A stretch of DNA of 64,000 bases from Nocardioides humi. GTDB lineage: Bacteria > Actinomycetota > Actinomycetes > Propionibacteriales > Nocardioidaceae. Under the pieces are notes generated by a model, which made no database searches, had not been told where the DNA came from, and saw only the letters and a list, made by a program, of their open reading frames with translations. The translations under genes and the position numbers were made by a program. The DNA is taken from contig NZ_CP041146.1 in the NCBI RefSeq assembly GCF_006494775.1, positions 1,674,001 through 1,738,000 on the forward strand, in the 5' to 3' direction. This document shows, piece after piece, positions 40,077 to 49,033 of this stretch; the first letter of the stretch is position 1; every line of letters starts with the position of its first letter.

Positions 40077-40970
40077 ATGGATCTGCTGCGCCACCTCCGG
40101 TACTTCGTGACCGTCGCCGAGGAGCGGCACTTCGGCCGCGCCGCCGAGCGGCTGCACATGGCGCAGCCCCCGCTCTCCCAGCAGATCCGCCGCCTGGAGG
40201 CCGAGGTCGGGGTCGCGCTGTTCGAGCGCACCACCCGGCGGGTCGACCTCACCCCGGCCGGCGCGGCCTACCTGGAGCGGGCGCGGGCGATCCTGGCGGA
40301 GGTCGACGACGCCGCCGGCGAGGCCCGGCGGGTCGCGGCCGGCACGGTCGGGCGGCTCGCCGTCGGCTGCGTCGGGTCCGCGACCTACAGCCTGCTGCCC
40401 GCGCTCTCGCGCCGGCTGGCCGAGGAGCTGCCCGGGATCGAGGTCGCGTTCCGCGGGGAGATGCTGGTCGCCGACCAGGTCGAGGCACTGCGGTCCGGCG
40501 GGATCGACCTCGCGCTGCTGCGCCCGCCGGTCGACGACCCCGGGCTGGCCGTCACGGCGCTGCGCGAGGAGCGGCTGGTCGTCGCCGTGCCCGCCGGCGA
40601 CCGGCTCGCGACGCGCCGGCAGGTCCGGGTCGCCGACCTCGCCGGCACCGACCTGATCGTGCACTCGGCCGGCCGCCGGTCCGCGATGTACGACGTCGTG
40701 CGGCGCCTGTTCGCCGACGCCGGCGTGACGCCGCGGATCCGGCACGAGGTGGGCGAGACCTCCACGCTCGTGACGCTGGTGGCGGGCGGGCTCGGCGCGG
40801 CCGTCGTACCGGAGCCGGTGGGGGCGCTCGCCCTCGACGGCGTCGCCTTTCGCCCGCTGGTGCGGCCCGCGCGATCCGTCGAGCTGGCCGTCGCGCACCG
40901 CGCCGGGCGCACCGAGCCGCACCTGCACCGCACCCTCGCCGTGCTCACCGAGGTCGTGCGCGACTCCTAG
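40077..40970 (+). CDS. LysR family regulator (pca side)
   Basis: 297 aa. The N-terminal HTH is LRYFVTVAEERHFGRAAERLHMAQPPLSQQIRRLE in part (about 4-55). The periplasmic-binding-protein-like effector domain is about 90-295. It is divergent from pcaF-pcaI-pcaJ with a palindrome between them, so it probably activates those genes in response to a pathway metabolite such as muconate or beta-ketoadipate. Confidence 0.85.
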   Translation: MDLLRHLRYFVTVAEERHFGRAAERLHMAQPPLSQQIRRLEAEVGVALFERTTRRVDLTPAGAAYLERARAILAEVDDAAGEARRVAAGTVGRLAVGCVGSATYSLLPALSRRLAEELPGIEVAFRGEMLVADQVEALRSGGIDLALLRPPVDDPGLAVTALREERLVVAVPAGDRLATRRQVRVADLAGTDLIVHSAGRRSAMYDVVRRLFADAGVTPRIRHEVGETSTLVTLVAGGLGAAVVPEPVGALALDGVAFRPLVRPARSVELAVAHRAGRTEPHLHRTLAVLTEVVRDS

Positions 40971-40986
40971 GGCCTGGCTCCGGACG

Positions 40987-41021
40987 GCGCTGATTCATAC
41001 GCTGTGCTTATGAATCAGCGC
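40987..41021. promoter_or_regulatory. 13-bp perfect inverted repeat upstream of the cat operon
   Basis: GCGCTGATTCATA (40987-40999) and TATGAATCAGCGC (41009-41021) flank a 9-base centre. It is unusually AT-rich for this genome. It contains ATTCATA-N9-TATGAAT, a plausible LysR/CatR operator for the gene at 41117. It lies just past the first LysR stop and is followed by a T-rich stretch, so it could instead be, or double as, a terminator. Confidence 0.6.
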
Positions 41022-41116
41022 ATTATTCGTCTTTGTGTTTCTGGATCCCTCCGTCCTAGCGTGAAGGGGCCGCGTGACGCCCGTCACGCCGCACCGGCCG
41101 GCAGGGGGAGGTGACC

Positions 41117-42022
41117 ATGGATCTCAAGCAGCTGCGCTACTTCGACGCCGTCGCGGAGACCTGTCACTTCGGCCAGGCCGCGGAGCGCCTGCACCTGGCC
41201 CAGCCCGCGCTCTCCCAGGCCGTCCGGCGGCTCGAGGCCGAGCTCGGCGTGCTCCTCCTCGCCCGGACGACCCGGCAGGTCGCGCTGACGCCGGCCGGCG
41301 AGTTCTTCCACCGCGAGGTGCGCCGGATCCTCGGCGATCTCGACGCCTGCGTGGTCGGCACCCGCAGCATCGCCGACGGCAGCCGCGGCCTGCTCCGGGT
41401 CGGGTTCACCGGGACCAGCGCCTTCACCCAGCTGGCCCGCCTCTCCCGGATGGTCCGCGCGGCGCTGCCCGGCGTCGCCCTGGAGGTGCAGGCCGACCTG
41501 CTGACGCCCGGCCAGGTGGAGCGGCTGCTCGACGGCCGCCTCGACCTCGGCGTGCTCCGCGGGCCGGTCGCCGACCCCGGCATCGAGACCCGCACCCTGA
41601 TGCAGGAGCCGCTCGTGCTGGCGCTGCCGGCCGACCACCGGCTGGTCCCGGAGCCCGCGCTCGAGGTGGTCGACGTCTCGGCCGAGGAGTTCGTCGCGTA
41701 CGCCGACGCCCGCTCCGCCGTCAACGAGGCGATGGTCTCCAGCTGCCTGCGCGCGGGCTTCTCGCCCAATGTCACCCACCGGGCGCCCGGCACGGCGGCG
41801 CTGCTGGCCCTGGTCGCCGCCCACCTCGGCGTCGCGCTGGTGCCCGAGTCGGTGCGCAGCATGCAGCTCAGGGGCGTGGTGTTCCGCGACGTCGCCGACG
41901 CCGCGACCATCGACCTCTCGCTGGCCTGGCGGGCCGACGAGCCGTCGGCCCTGGTGGCCGGGGCGCTCGGCGTACTCGACCGGCACGGCTTCTTCTCCCC
42001 GCAACCCTCCCCCACGAGCTGA
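41117..42022 (+). CDS. LysR family regulator (cat side)
   Basis: 301 aa from ATG 41117, which sits behind GGGGGAGG; an in-frame GTG is 6 bases earlier. HTH: LRYFDAVAETCHFGQAAERLHLAQPALSQAV in part. The effector domain starts near LLRVGFTGTSAFTQL. It is co-directional with catB, catA and catC, 7 bp before catB, so it is likely the CatR-like activator, with autocontrol through the 13-bp palindrome. Confidence 0.85.
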   Translation: MDLKQLRYFDAVAETCHFGQAAERLHLAQPALSQAVRRLEAELGVLLLARTTRQVALTPAGEFFHREVRRILGDLDACVVGTRSIADGSRGLLRVGFTGTSAFTQLARLSRMVRAALPGVALEVQADLLTPGQVERLLDGRLDLGVLRGPVADPGIETRTLMQEPLVLALPADHRLVPEPALEVVDVSAEEFVAYADARSAVNEAMVSSCLRAGFSPNVTHRAPGTAALLALVAAHLGVALVPESVRSMQLRGVVFRDVADAATIDLSLAWRADEPSALVAGALGVLDRHGFFSPQPSPTS

Positions 42023-42029
42023 GGACCCC

Positions 42030-43133
42030 GTGAAGATCACCGCGATCGAGGCGATCCCGTTCCGGATCCCGTACGTCAAGCCGCTGCGGTTCGCCAGCGG
42101 CGAGGTGCACGTCGCCGACCACGTGCTGGTCCGGGTGCACACCGACGACGGGGTCGTGGGCGTGGCCGAGGCGCCGCCGCGGCCGTTCACCTACGGCGAG
42201 ACCCAGCGCGGGATCATCGCGGTGATCGAGACGATCTTCGCGCCGCAGGTGGTCGGCCTGGCGCTGACCGACCGCGAGCAGATGGCCGCGCTGCTGGGCC
42301 GCACCGTCGGCAACCCCACCGCCAAGGCCGCGATCGACATGGCCGTGTGGGACGCCCTCGGCCGCACCCTCGGGCTGCCGGTCTCCGAGCTGCTCGGCGG
42401 CTACACCGACCGGATGCGGGTCTCCCACATGCTCGGCTTCGACCAGCCCGCCGCGATGGTCGACGAGGCCGAGCGGATGCGCGACGTGCACGGCATCACC
42501 ACGTTCAAGGTCAAGGTGGGGCGCCGGCCCGCATCGCTCGACGTCGCCGTGGTCCGCGCGCTGCGCGAGGGCCTCGGCCCCGACGTCGTGCTGTACGTCG
42601 ACGGCAACCGCGGCTGGACCGCGTCCGAGTCCGCGCGGGCGATGCGGCAGATGGCCGACCTCGACCTGGCCTTCGCCGAGGAGCTCAGCCCCGCCGACGA
42701 CGTGCTCGGGCGGCGCTGGCTGGTCGGGCAGCTCGACGTACCGTTCATCGCCGACGAGTCCGCCACGACGCCGGCCGAGGTGACCCGCGAGGTGCTCGGC
42801 GGCTCGGCCACGGCGCTCTCGGTCAAGACCGCGCGGACCGGCTTCACCGGCTCGCAGCGGGTGCTCCACCTCGCCGAGGGGCTCGGGCTCGAGGTGGTGA
42901 TGGGCAACCAGATCGACGGCCAGCTCGGCTCGATCTGCACCGTGGCGTTCGGGGCGGCGCATCAGCGCAGCAGCCTGCACGCCGGCGAGCTCTCGAACTT
43001 CCTCGACATGAGCGACGACCTGCTCACCGAGCCGCTGCGGATCGAGAACGGCGAGCTGGTCCTGCGCCCCGGCGCCGGCCTCGGCGTCCAGATCGACGAG
43101 GAGAGGCTGCGGCGCTACCGCTGCGACCGCTGA
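42030..43133 (+). CDS. catB: Muconate cycloisomerase
   Basis: 367 aa from GTG 42030. Enolase superfamily; converts cis,cis-muconate to muconolactone. Catalytic residues visible: Lys160/Lys162 in TFKVKVG, metal ligands Asp191 (DGNRGW), Glu217 (FAEELSP) and Asp242 (ADES), and Lys266 in SVKTARTGF. Chloromuconate cycloisomerases and some racemases share this layout; the catA/catC neighbours decide the assignment. Confidence 0.88.
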   Translation: MKITAIEAIPFRIPYVKPLRFASGEVHVADHVLVRVHTDDGVVGVAEAPPRPFTYGETQRGIIAVIETIFAPQVVGLALTDREQMAALLGRTVGNPTAKAAIDMAVWDALGRTLGLPVSELLGGYTDRMRVSHMLGFDQPAAMVDEAERMRDVHGITTFKVKVGRRPASLDVAVVRALREGLGPDVVLYVDGNRGWTASESARAMRQMADLDLAFAEELSPADDVLGRRWLVGQLDVPFIADESATTPAEVTREVLGGSATALSVKTARTGFTGSQRVLHLAEGLGLEVVMGNQIDGQLGSICTVAFGAAHQRSSLHAGELSNFLDMSDDLLTEPLRIENGELVLRPGAGLGVQIDEERLRRYRCDR

Positions 43134-43150
43134 CCCACCCGGACCACCCC

Positions 43151-43182
43151 AGACCACCCGACCACCAGACCACCCGACCACC
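43151..43182. repeat. 16-bp tandem duplication between catB and catA
   Basis: AGACCACCCGACCACC occurs twice head to tail within a wider pyrimidine-rich CCACC tract (about 43135-43190). It fills much of the 104-bp gap. It might bind a regulator or be a C-rich Rho-type site; no function is evident. Confidence 0.7.
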
Positions 43183-43237
43183 ACCGACCCTGGCAGGCAT
43201 GTGGCACTGCCAGTCCCCACCCGAGAGGAACCCGACA

Positions 43238-44104
43238 ATGTCCGTCGACACCACGCACGAGGTCGCGACCGCCGCGGCCTCGGGAGCCAGCGCCACCGAG
43301 CGCTTCCACACCGACAAGTCCCCCTTCGCCGCGGTCCGCGACACCCCGCCGGAGCGGGTCGACGCCCTGGCCCGCAAGGTGCTCGCCGCCGTCCACGCCA
43401 CCATCCGCGAGGAGCGGGTCAGCTACGACGAGTACAACGCCCTCAAGGCCTGGATGATCAACGTCGGCGAGGACGGCGAGTGGCCGCTCTTCCTCGACGT
43501 CTGGGTCGAGCACGTCGTCGAGGAGGTCAACACCGACCACCGCGAGGGCAGCAAGGGCACCATCGAGGGCCCCTACTACGTGCCGGACGCGCCCGAGCGC
43601 GGCGCCCGCGGCACCATCGCGATGCGCGACGGCGAGGCCGGCACCCCGATGCTCTGGTCGGGCCAGGTCACCTCCACCCACGGCAGCCCGCTCGGCGGCG
43701 CGGTCGTCGAGCTGTGGCACGCCGACAGCGACGGCTTCTACTCCCAGTTCGCGCCGGGCATCCCCGAGTGGAACCTGCGCGGCACGTTCACCACCGACGA
43801 GCAGGGCCGCTTCGAGATCACCTCGATCCGCCCGGCGCCGTACCAGATCCCGACCGACGGCTCCTGCGGCAAGCTGATCGCCGCGGCCGGCTGGCACGCC
43901 TGGCGACCCGCCCACCTGCACGTGAAGGTGTCCGCGCCCGGCCACGAGCTGCTCACCGCCCAGCTGTACTTCCCCGGCGACGAGCACAACGACGACGACA
44001 TCGCCGACGCCGTGAAGCCCGAGCTGATGCTCGCCCCGGTCGACCAGCCCGACGGCTCGATCACCGTCGACTACGGCTTCGTGCTGGACCCGGTGCGCGC
44101 CTGA
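43238..44104 (+). CDS. catA: Catechol 1,2-dioxygenase
   Basis: 288 aa, non-heme Fe(III) intradiol dioxygenase that opens catechol to cis,cis-muconate. The four iron ligands are seen: Tyr168 (DGFYSQF), Tyr202 (PYQIPTDG), His226 and His228 (WRPAHLHVKV). The N-terminal helical dimer domain is about 20-110, then GPYYVPDAP. GAGAGGAAC lies upstream of the ATG as a ribosome site. It is followed by catC with a 1-nt overlap. Confidence 0.93.
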   Translation: MSVDTTHEVATAAASGASATERFHTDKSPFAAVRDTPPERVDALARKVLAAVHATIREERVSYDEYNALKAWMINVGEDGEWPLFLDVWVEHVVEEVNTDHREGSKGTIEGPYYVPDAPERGARGTIAMRDGEAGTPMLWSGQVTSTHGSPLGGAVVELWHADSDGFYSQFAPGIPEWNLRGTFTTDEQGRFEITSIRPAPYQIPTDGSCGKLIAAAGWHAWRPAHLHVKVSAPGHELLTAQLYFPGDEHNDDDIADAVKPELMLAPVDQPDGSITVDYGFVLDPVRA

Positions 44105-44382
44105 TGCTCTTCGCGGTCCGGATGGACGTCGACCTCCCGCGCGACCTCGCCCCCGCCGAGCGCGAGGACCTGGTCGCGCGGGAACGGGCGTACTCCCAGG
44201 AGCTCCAGCGCGGCGGCGAGTGGGCGCACATCTGGCGCATCGTCGGGCTGTACTCGAACATCAGCATCTTCGACGTGGACTCCAACGCGCGGCTGCACGA
44301 GATCCTGTCCGGGCTCCCGCTGTTCCCCTTCCTGCGGATCGAGGTCACCCCACTGACCGCGCACCCGTCGGCGATCCGATGA
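44104..44382 (+). CDS. catC: Muconolactone delta-isomerase
   Basis: 92 aa, the family's normal size. Converts muconolactone to 3-oxoadipate enol-lactone. It begins MLFAVRMDVDLPRDL and has the conserved GEWAHIWRIVGLYSNISIFDV and LPLFPFLRIEVTPL. It overlaps catA by 1 nt and the enol-lactonase by 4 nt. Confidence 0.93.
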   Translation: MLFAVRMDVDLPRDLAPAEREDLVARERAYSQELQRGGEWAHIWRIVGLYSNISIFDVDSNARLHEILSGLPLFPFLRIEVTPLTAHPSAIR

Positions 44383-45214
44383 CCGCCCCGCTCCCGGTGA
44401 TCGCGCTGCGGCACCTCGCCGGCCTGCCCCGGCGGCCGCTGCTCGTCGTCGGCCCGTCGCTCGGCACCACGGCCGACCGGCTCTGGGGGCGGTGGCCGCC
44501 TCCCTGCCGGGCTGGAACCTCCTCGGCTGGGACCTGCCCGGCCACGGCGCCAGTCCGGCCGCGGACCGGCTGACGCCCGGCTTCTCGATGAGCGACCTGG
44601 CCGCGGCGGTCCTCGCGGCCGTCGACGAGGCGGTCGGCGACGACCTGCCGTTCGCGTACGCCGGCGACTCGGTCGGCGGCGCCGTCGGGCTCCAGCTCGC
44701 CCTGGACCACCCCGGCCGGGTGTGCTCGCTGACCGTGCTGTGCAGCGCCGCGTCCTTCGGCCCCCCGGCCGGCTGGCACGAGCGGGCGGCGCGGGTCCGC
44801 GCCGAGGGGATGGCGCCCATGGTCGCCTCCTCGCCGGCGCGCTGGTTCGGGTCGGCGATCCGCTCCGCGCCCGGCGAGCGCACGGCGGGGCCGCTGGCGG
44901 ACCTGGCGGAGGTGGACCCCGAGGGCTACGCCCGGGTCTGCGAGGCGCTGGCCGGCTTCGACGTCCGGGCACGGCTGGCGTCGGTGAGCGTTCCCCTGCT
45001 CGCCGTCGCCGGCGCCGAGGACGTCGCCACCCCGCCGGCCGTCCTGGCCGAGCTCGCCGACGGCGTACCCGAGGGACGGCTGGAGGTCCTCGACGGCGTG
45101 GGCCACCTGGCGCCGTACGAGGCGCCGGCCGAGGTCGCGGCGCTGCTCTCGTCAGCGCTGCGGGGTGAGCTCAGTCGTCGCTCTCCTCAGCGAACTGCTC
45201 GTGGTTGCGGATGA
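44379..45214 (+). CDS. pcaD: 3-oxoadipate enol-lactonase, alpha/beta hydrolase (frame broken by an apparent 1-nt deletion)
   Basis: It starts MTAPLPVIALRHLAGLPRRP in part, overlapping catC (ATGA). The frame changes at the G-run 44487-44491. Adding one G joins LLVVGPSLGTTADRLWG to AVAASLPGWNLLGWDLPGHG. The nucleophile elbow is AYAGDSVGGAVG and the final His is in GVGHLAPYEAP. The restored protein is up to 278 aa. A second missing G at 45161-45164 would end it just before the chorismate mutase stop instead of overlapping it by 44 bp. It yields 3-oxoadipate, the substrate of PcaIJ. Confidence 0.85.
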
Positions 45215-45482
45215 CCTCCGCGATGATCACGTTGAGGATCTTCTCGGCGAAGTGCGGGTCGAGCCCGGAGCTCTCCGCCATCGACCGCAGCCGCGCGATC
45301 TGAACCGCCTCGCGGGCGGGGTCGGCGGGCGGCATGCCGGCGCGCGCCTTGAGGCGCCCGACCGTCTCGGTGCACTTGAAGCGCTCGGCCAGCAGGTGCA
45401 CGAGGGCGGCGTCGAGGTTGTCGATGCTCGACCGGAGTCGGTGGAGCTCGGCCCGGGCGTCGTCTGCACTCACGTGCTCCAT
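45171..45482 (-). CDS. Chorismate mutase (AroQ class)
   Basis: 103 aa. All-helical AroQ fold: LHRLRSSIDNLDAALVHLLAERFKCTETVGRLKA in part, with the conserved Arg-Asp-Arg/Lys positions, then REAVQIARLRSMAE and the C-terminal IIAEVIRNHEQF. Converts chorismate to prephenate for Phe/Tyr synthesis. It has no secretion signal, so it is cytosolic. The start is ATG 45482 or GTG 45473. It is divergent from trpB2. Confidence 0.85.
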   Translation of the reverse strand: MEHVSADDARAELHRLRSSIDNLDAALVHLLAERFKCTETVGRLKARAGMPPADPAREAVQIARLRSMAESSGLDPHFAEKILNVIIAEVIRNHEQFAEESDD

Positions 45483-45538
45483 CCTGCCCTACGATCCGGG
45501 CAACCCTCCTTCGACAACCGCAGACCGAGAGGACGCCC

Positions 45539-46897
45539 ATGAGCGACGACCGGGTGACGTACACCCTCGAGCCGGACGAGCAGCCGACCCACTGGTACAA
45601 CATCGTGGCCGACCTGCCGACGCCTCCCCCGCCGCCGCTGCACCCGGCGACCCACGAGCCGGTCGGGCCGGACGACCTCGCGCCGCTGTTCCCGCCGGAG
45701 CTGATCGCCCAGGAGGTCACCGCCGAGCGGTACGTCGAGATCCCGGAGCCGGTCCTCGACGTCTACCGCCAGTACCGGCCCTCGCCGCTGTACCGGGCCC
45801 GCCGCTGGGAGGAACGGCTCGGCACGTCCGCGCGGATCTACTACAAGTACGAGGGCGTCTCGCCGGCCGGGTCACACAAGGTCAACACGGCCGTGCCGCA
45901 GGTCTACTACAACCGCCTCAACGGCATCACGCGCCTGACCACCGAGACCGGCGCCGGTCAGTGGGGCACCGCCCTGTCGTACGCCGCCGCGCTGTTCGGC
46001 GTCGAGTGCGAGGTCTGGCAGGTCGGGGCGTCGTACGACACCAAGCCGCAGCGACGCACCCTGATCGAGGTCTTCGGCGGCAGGGTGCACCGCTCGCCGA
46101 GCCGGCTCACCGAGTCGGGCAAGGCGTTCGCCGAGGAGCACCCGGGCTCGCTCGGCATCGCGATCTCCGAGGCGGTCGAGGTGGCGGCGCAGGATCCCGA
46201 GGCGAAGTACGCCCTCGGGTCGGTGCTCAACCACGTGCTGCTGCACCAGACGGTGATCGGCGAGGAGGCGCTGCGCCAGCTCGCCAAGGCCGGCGAGTCC
46301 GGCGCCGACCTGGTCGTCGGCTGCGCCGGTGGCGGCTCGAACTTCGCGGGGCTGTCCTTCCCGTTCCTGCGCGAGAGGCTGGCCGGCAACCAGGCGCCGC
46401 GGATCCTCGCCGTCGAGCCGAGCTCGTGCCCCACGCTGACCCGCGGCGAGTACCGCTACGACTTCGGCGACACCGCCGGCCTCACGCCGCTGATGAAGAT
46501 GCACACCCTCGGCCACGACTTCGTGCCCTCCCCCATCCACGCGGGCGGCCTGCGCTACCACGGCATGGCGCCGCTGGTCTCCCACGCCGTCAACGAGGGG
46601 CTGATCGACGCGGTCGCGCTGCACCAGAGCGAGTGCTTCGAGGCCGCCGTCGAGTTCGCCCGCACCCAGGGCGTCGTACCGGCCCCCGAGTCGTCGCACG
46701 CCCTCGCCCAGGTACGCCGCGAGGCGCTCGCCGCCACGGAGGCCGGTGCGTCGCCGGTCATCGTGGTCGGGCTGTCCGGGCACGGCCTGCTCGAGCTCGG
46801 CGCGTACGAGAGCTTCCTCGGCGGCCGGCTGGAGGACGACCCGCTCTCGGACGAGGCGCTGACCGCGGCGCTGGCGAACGTGCCGGTGGTCGGCTGA
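45539..46897 (+). CDS. trpB2: TrpB2-type tryptophan synthase beta-like enzyme
   Basis: 452 aa, longer than TrpB1 because of the N-terminal extension PTHWYNIVADLPTPPPPPLHP, which is diagnostic of TrpB2. The PLP lysine is in SPAGSHKVNTA and the phosphate loop is GCAGGGSNFAG. TrpB2 enzymes condense indole with serine and usually act without TrpA. Its role here is probably indole salvage. It faces chorismate mutase. Confidence 0.88.
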   Translation: MSDDRVTYTLEPDEQPTHWYNIVADLPTPPPPPLHPATHEPVGPDDLAPLFPPELIAQEVTAERYVEIPEPVLDVYRQYRPSPLYRARRWEERLGTSARIYYKYEGVSPAGSHKVNTAVPQVYYNRLNGITRLTTETGAGQWGTALSYAAALFGVECEVWQVGASYDTKPQRRTLIEVFGGRVHRSPSRLTESGKAFAEEHPGSLGIAISEAVEVAAQDPEAKYALGSVLNHVLLHQTVIGEEALRQLAKAGESGADLVVGCAGGGSNFAGLSFPFLRERLAGNQAPRILAVEPSSCPTLTRGEYRYDFGDTAGLTPLMKMHTLGHDFVPSPIHAGGLRYHGMAPLVSHAVNEGLIDAVALHQSECFEAAVEFARTQGVVPAPESSHALAQVRREALAATEAGASPVIVVGLSGHGLLELGAYESFLGGRLEDDPLSDEALTAALANVPVVG

Positions 46898-46911
46898 CCC
46901 GCCCCTCGTCG

Positions 46912-46955
46912 TACGGCCCGGTAAATGCGGTGTGCAACGCATTTACCGGGCCGTA
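46912..46955. terminator. 18-bp perfect hairpin between trpB2 and rtcB
   Basis: TACGGCCCGGTAAATGCG (46912-46929) and its exact complement (46938-46955) enclose GTGTGCAA. It starts 15 bp after the trpB2 stop and ends 72 bp before rtcB. It is strong enough to terminate, though without a T-tract. It may instead act in the rtcB leader. Confidence 0.6.
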
Positions 46956-47027
46956 GCGTTCCCGGCTGGCCGCGATCCCGCGGGCCGAGCAGAACACACG
47001 AGAAGGGCAACGACGCAGGACACCACG

Positions 47028-48209
47028 ATGGACAAGATCACCCCGAAGCTCCTCAGCTGGGCTTCGATCCTCGAGCAGGGCACGCGCGACCAGGCGATGA
47101 CCACGGCACGGATGCCGTTCATCCACCCGCACCTCGCGCTGATGCCCGACGCCCACCTGGGTCTGGGCGCGACGGTGGGCTCGGTCATCCCGACCCTCGG
47201 CGCGATCATCCCGGCCGCGGTCGGCGTCGACATCGGCTGCGGCATGATCGCCGTGCGCACCCGGTTCACCACCGACCAGCTGCCCGCCGACCGGCGACCG
47301 CTGCGGGAGGCCATCGAGCGGGCGGTCCCGCTCTCGGCCGGCGCGGCGAACCAGCGGATCAGCCGGGCGCACACCGAGCGCCGGCTCGCCGAGCTCACCG
47401 AGGCGGCGGAGAAGGCGGGATTCGAGCCCGGCCGCTACGCCGGGCGCTGGGAGCTCCAGCTCGGCACCCTCGGCTCGGGCAACCACTTCATCGAGGTCAC
47501 CGTCGACGAGGAGCAGCGGGTCTGGCTGTTCCTGCACTCCGGCTCGCGGGGTGTGGGCAACAAGATCGCGCAGAAGCACATCCAGGTCGCCCGCGAGCTG
47601 TGCGAGAAGTGGTGGATCAAGCTGCCGGACAAGGACCTCGCCTACCTCGCCGAGGGCACGGACGAGTTCTGGGCGTACATCCGCGAGATGCGGTGGGCGC
47701 AGCGCTACGCCCTGCTCAACCGCGAGGAGATGATGGACCGGGTGGTCCGGCAGTTCGCGGAGTGGGTGGGCCTCGGGTCCGCCGACGACGTCGAGCGGGT
47801 CGAGGAGATCAACTGCCACCACAACTACACCGAGCAGGAGCGCCACTTCGGGCGCGACGTCTGGCTCTCCCGCAAGGGCGCGATCAACGCGGAGCGGGGA
47901 CGGCCGGGCCTGATCCCGGGCTCGATGGGCACGGCGTCGTACGTCGTCAGCGGGCTCGGCAACCCGGTCGCGCTCAACTCGGCGCCGCACGGCGCGGGGC
48001 GGGAGTACTCCCGGTCCAAGGCCCGCCGGACGTTCACCCGCGAGCAGCTGCGGGAGGCGATGGCGGGCATCGAGTACCGCGACACGGACGCGTTCATCGA
48101 CGAGATCCCGGCGGCGTACAAGGACATCGACCGGGTGATGGCCGACGCCGCCGACCTCGTCGAGGTCCGGCACACGCTGCGCCAGGTCGTGAACGTCAAG
48201 GGTGACTGA
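47028..48209 (+). CDS. rtcB: RNA 3'-phosphate ligase RtcB
   Basis: 393 aa from ATG 47028. Joins 2',3'-cyclic-phosphate (or 3'-phosphate) RNA ends to 5'-OH ends using GTP and Mn. Metal and nucleotide motifs: MPDAHLGLGATVGSVIP, GVDIGCGMIAVRT, LGSGNHFIEV, HSGSRGVGN, and guanylylated His in SAPHGAGREYSRSKA. It is a solo gene; no archease gene is seen nearby. It likely repairs cleaved tRNA or mRNA after stress. Confidence 0.92.
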   Translation: MDKITPKLLSWASILEQGTRDQAMTTARMPFIHPHLALMPDAHLGLGATVGSVIPTLGAIIPAAVGVDIGCGMIAVRTRFTTDQLPADRRPLREAIERAVPLSAGAANQRISRAHTERRLAELTEAAEKAGFEPGRYAGRWELQLGTLGSGNHFIEVTVDEEQRVWLFLHSGSRGVGNKIAQKHIQVARELCEKWWIKLPDKDLAYLAEGTDEFWAYIREMRWAQRYALLNREEMMDRVVRQFAEWVGLGSADDVERVEEINCHHNYTEQERHFGRDVWLSRKGAINAERGRPGLIPGSMGTASYVVSGLGNPVALNSAPHGAGREYSRSKARRTFTREQLREAMAGIEYRDTDAFIDEIPAAYKDIDRVMADAADLVEVRHTLRQVVNVKGD

Positions 48210-48262
48210 CCGGAGGCACCCCGGCCGTGACAGCGGCGGGGCGGGTCGGTTTGAATACCGGG

Positions 48263-48880
48263 ATGGAGGACGACCATCCCGATCCGATCGACCTGCCCTG
48301 GCCGCTGACCGGAGCCGACGCCCTGCGTGACGAGCTGCTGGCGGCGTACGCCGAGCCGAGCCGCGGTCACCACGGCACCCGTCACCTCGCCGAGGTGCTC
48401 GCCCGCCTCGAGGAGCTGGCGGCAGCCGGCGCGAGCTACGACCGGACGCCGGTCCTGCTCGCGGCCTGGTTCCACGACGCCGTGTACGACGGCGAGCGGG
48501 ACGCCGAGGAGCGCTCGGCCACCTGGGCGGAGGACGCGCTGCCGGCGCACACCGACGCGGCCACGGTCGCCGAGGTCGCCCGGCTGGTGCGCCTCACCGA
48601 GCACCACCGCCCCGAGCCGGGCGACGCCAACGGCTGCGCGCTCTCCGACGCGGACCTGTCCATCCTGGCCGCCCCCCGGGAGCGGTACGACGAGTACGTC
48701 GCCGCGGTCCGCTCGGAGTACGCCCACCTCGCCGACGACGTGTTCGCCGCCGGTCGCGCCGAGGTGCTGCGCGCGCTGACGGACACCGAGGAGCTGTTCC
48801 GCACCGCCCACGGCCGCGAGCGGTGGGAACGGCCGGCCCGCGCCAATGTCGCGCGCGAGCTGGCGACGCTGCCCGCCTGA
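48263..48880 (+). CDS. HD-domain protein
   Basis: 205 aa from ATG 48263 (a GTG at 48227 would add 12 residues). The HD metal site is AWFHDAVYDG, preceded by YAEPSRGHHGTRHLAEVL and followed by LVRLTEHHRPEPGDAN. This is the layout of small HD predicted phosphohydrolases, substrate unknown. It lies 53 bp behind rtcB and may share its transcript. Confidence 0.75.
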   Translation: MEDDHPDPIDLPWPLTGADALRDELLAAYAEPSRGHHGTRHLAEVLARLEELAAAGASYDRTPVLLAAWFHDAVYDGERDAEERSATWAEDALPAHTDAATVAEVARLVRLTEHHRPEPGDANGCALSDADLSILAAPRERYDEYVAAVRSEYAHLADDVFAAGRAEVLRALTDTEELFRTAHGRERWERPARANVARELATLPA

Positions 48881-48894
48881 CCCCGTCCCCGGCG

Positions 48895-48947
48895 CCCCAT
48901 GCGAATTCGCGCGGCTTTCGACGTTTTCCCAACGATTTCGCATGGGG
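48895..48947. terminator. 11-bp inverted repeat after the HD gene
   Basis: CCCCATGCGAA (48895-48905) and TTCGCATGGGG (48937-48947) are perfect complements separated by 31 bases with T-runs. It may be a hairpin ending the rtcB-HD transcript. Confidence 0.4.
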
Positions 48948-49021
48948 CGGGCGGCGGGCCGTCGCGGGTCGGGAGCGGTGCCGGCTGCGATGCCCGGAAC
49001 CGGCCCGTCACCGAACCCGCG

Positions 49022-49027
49022 CACAAT
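49022..49027 (+). promoter_or_regulatory. -10 box for a leaderless small gene
   Basis: CACAAT, six bases, then GTG 49034. Confidence 0.4.
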
Positions 49028-49033
49028 GGACCT

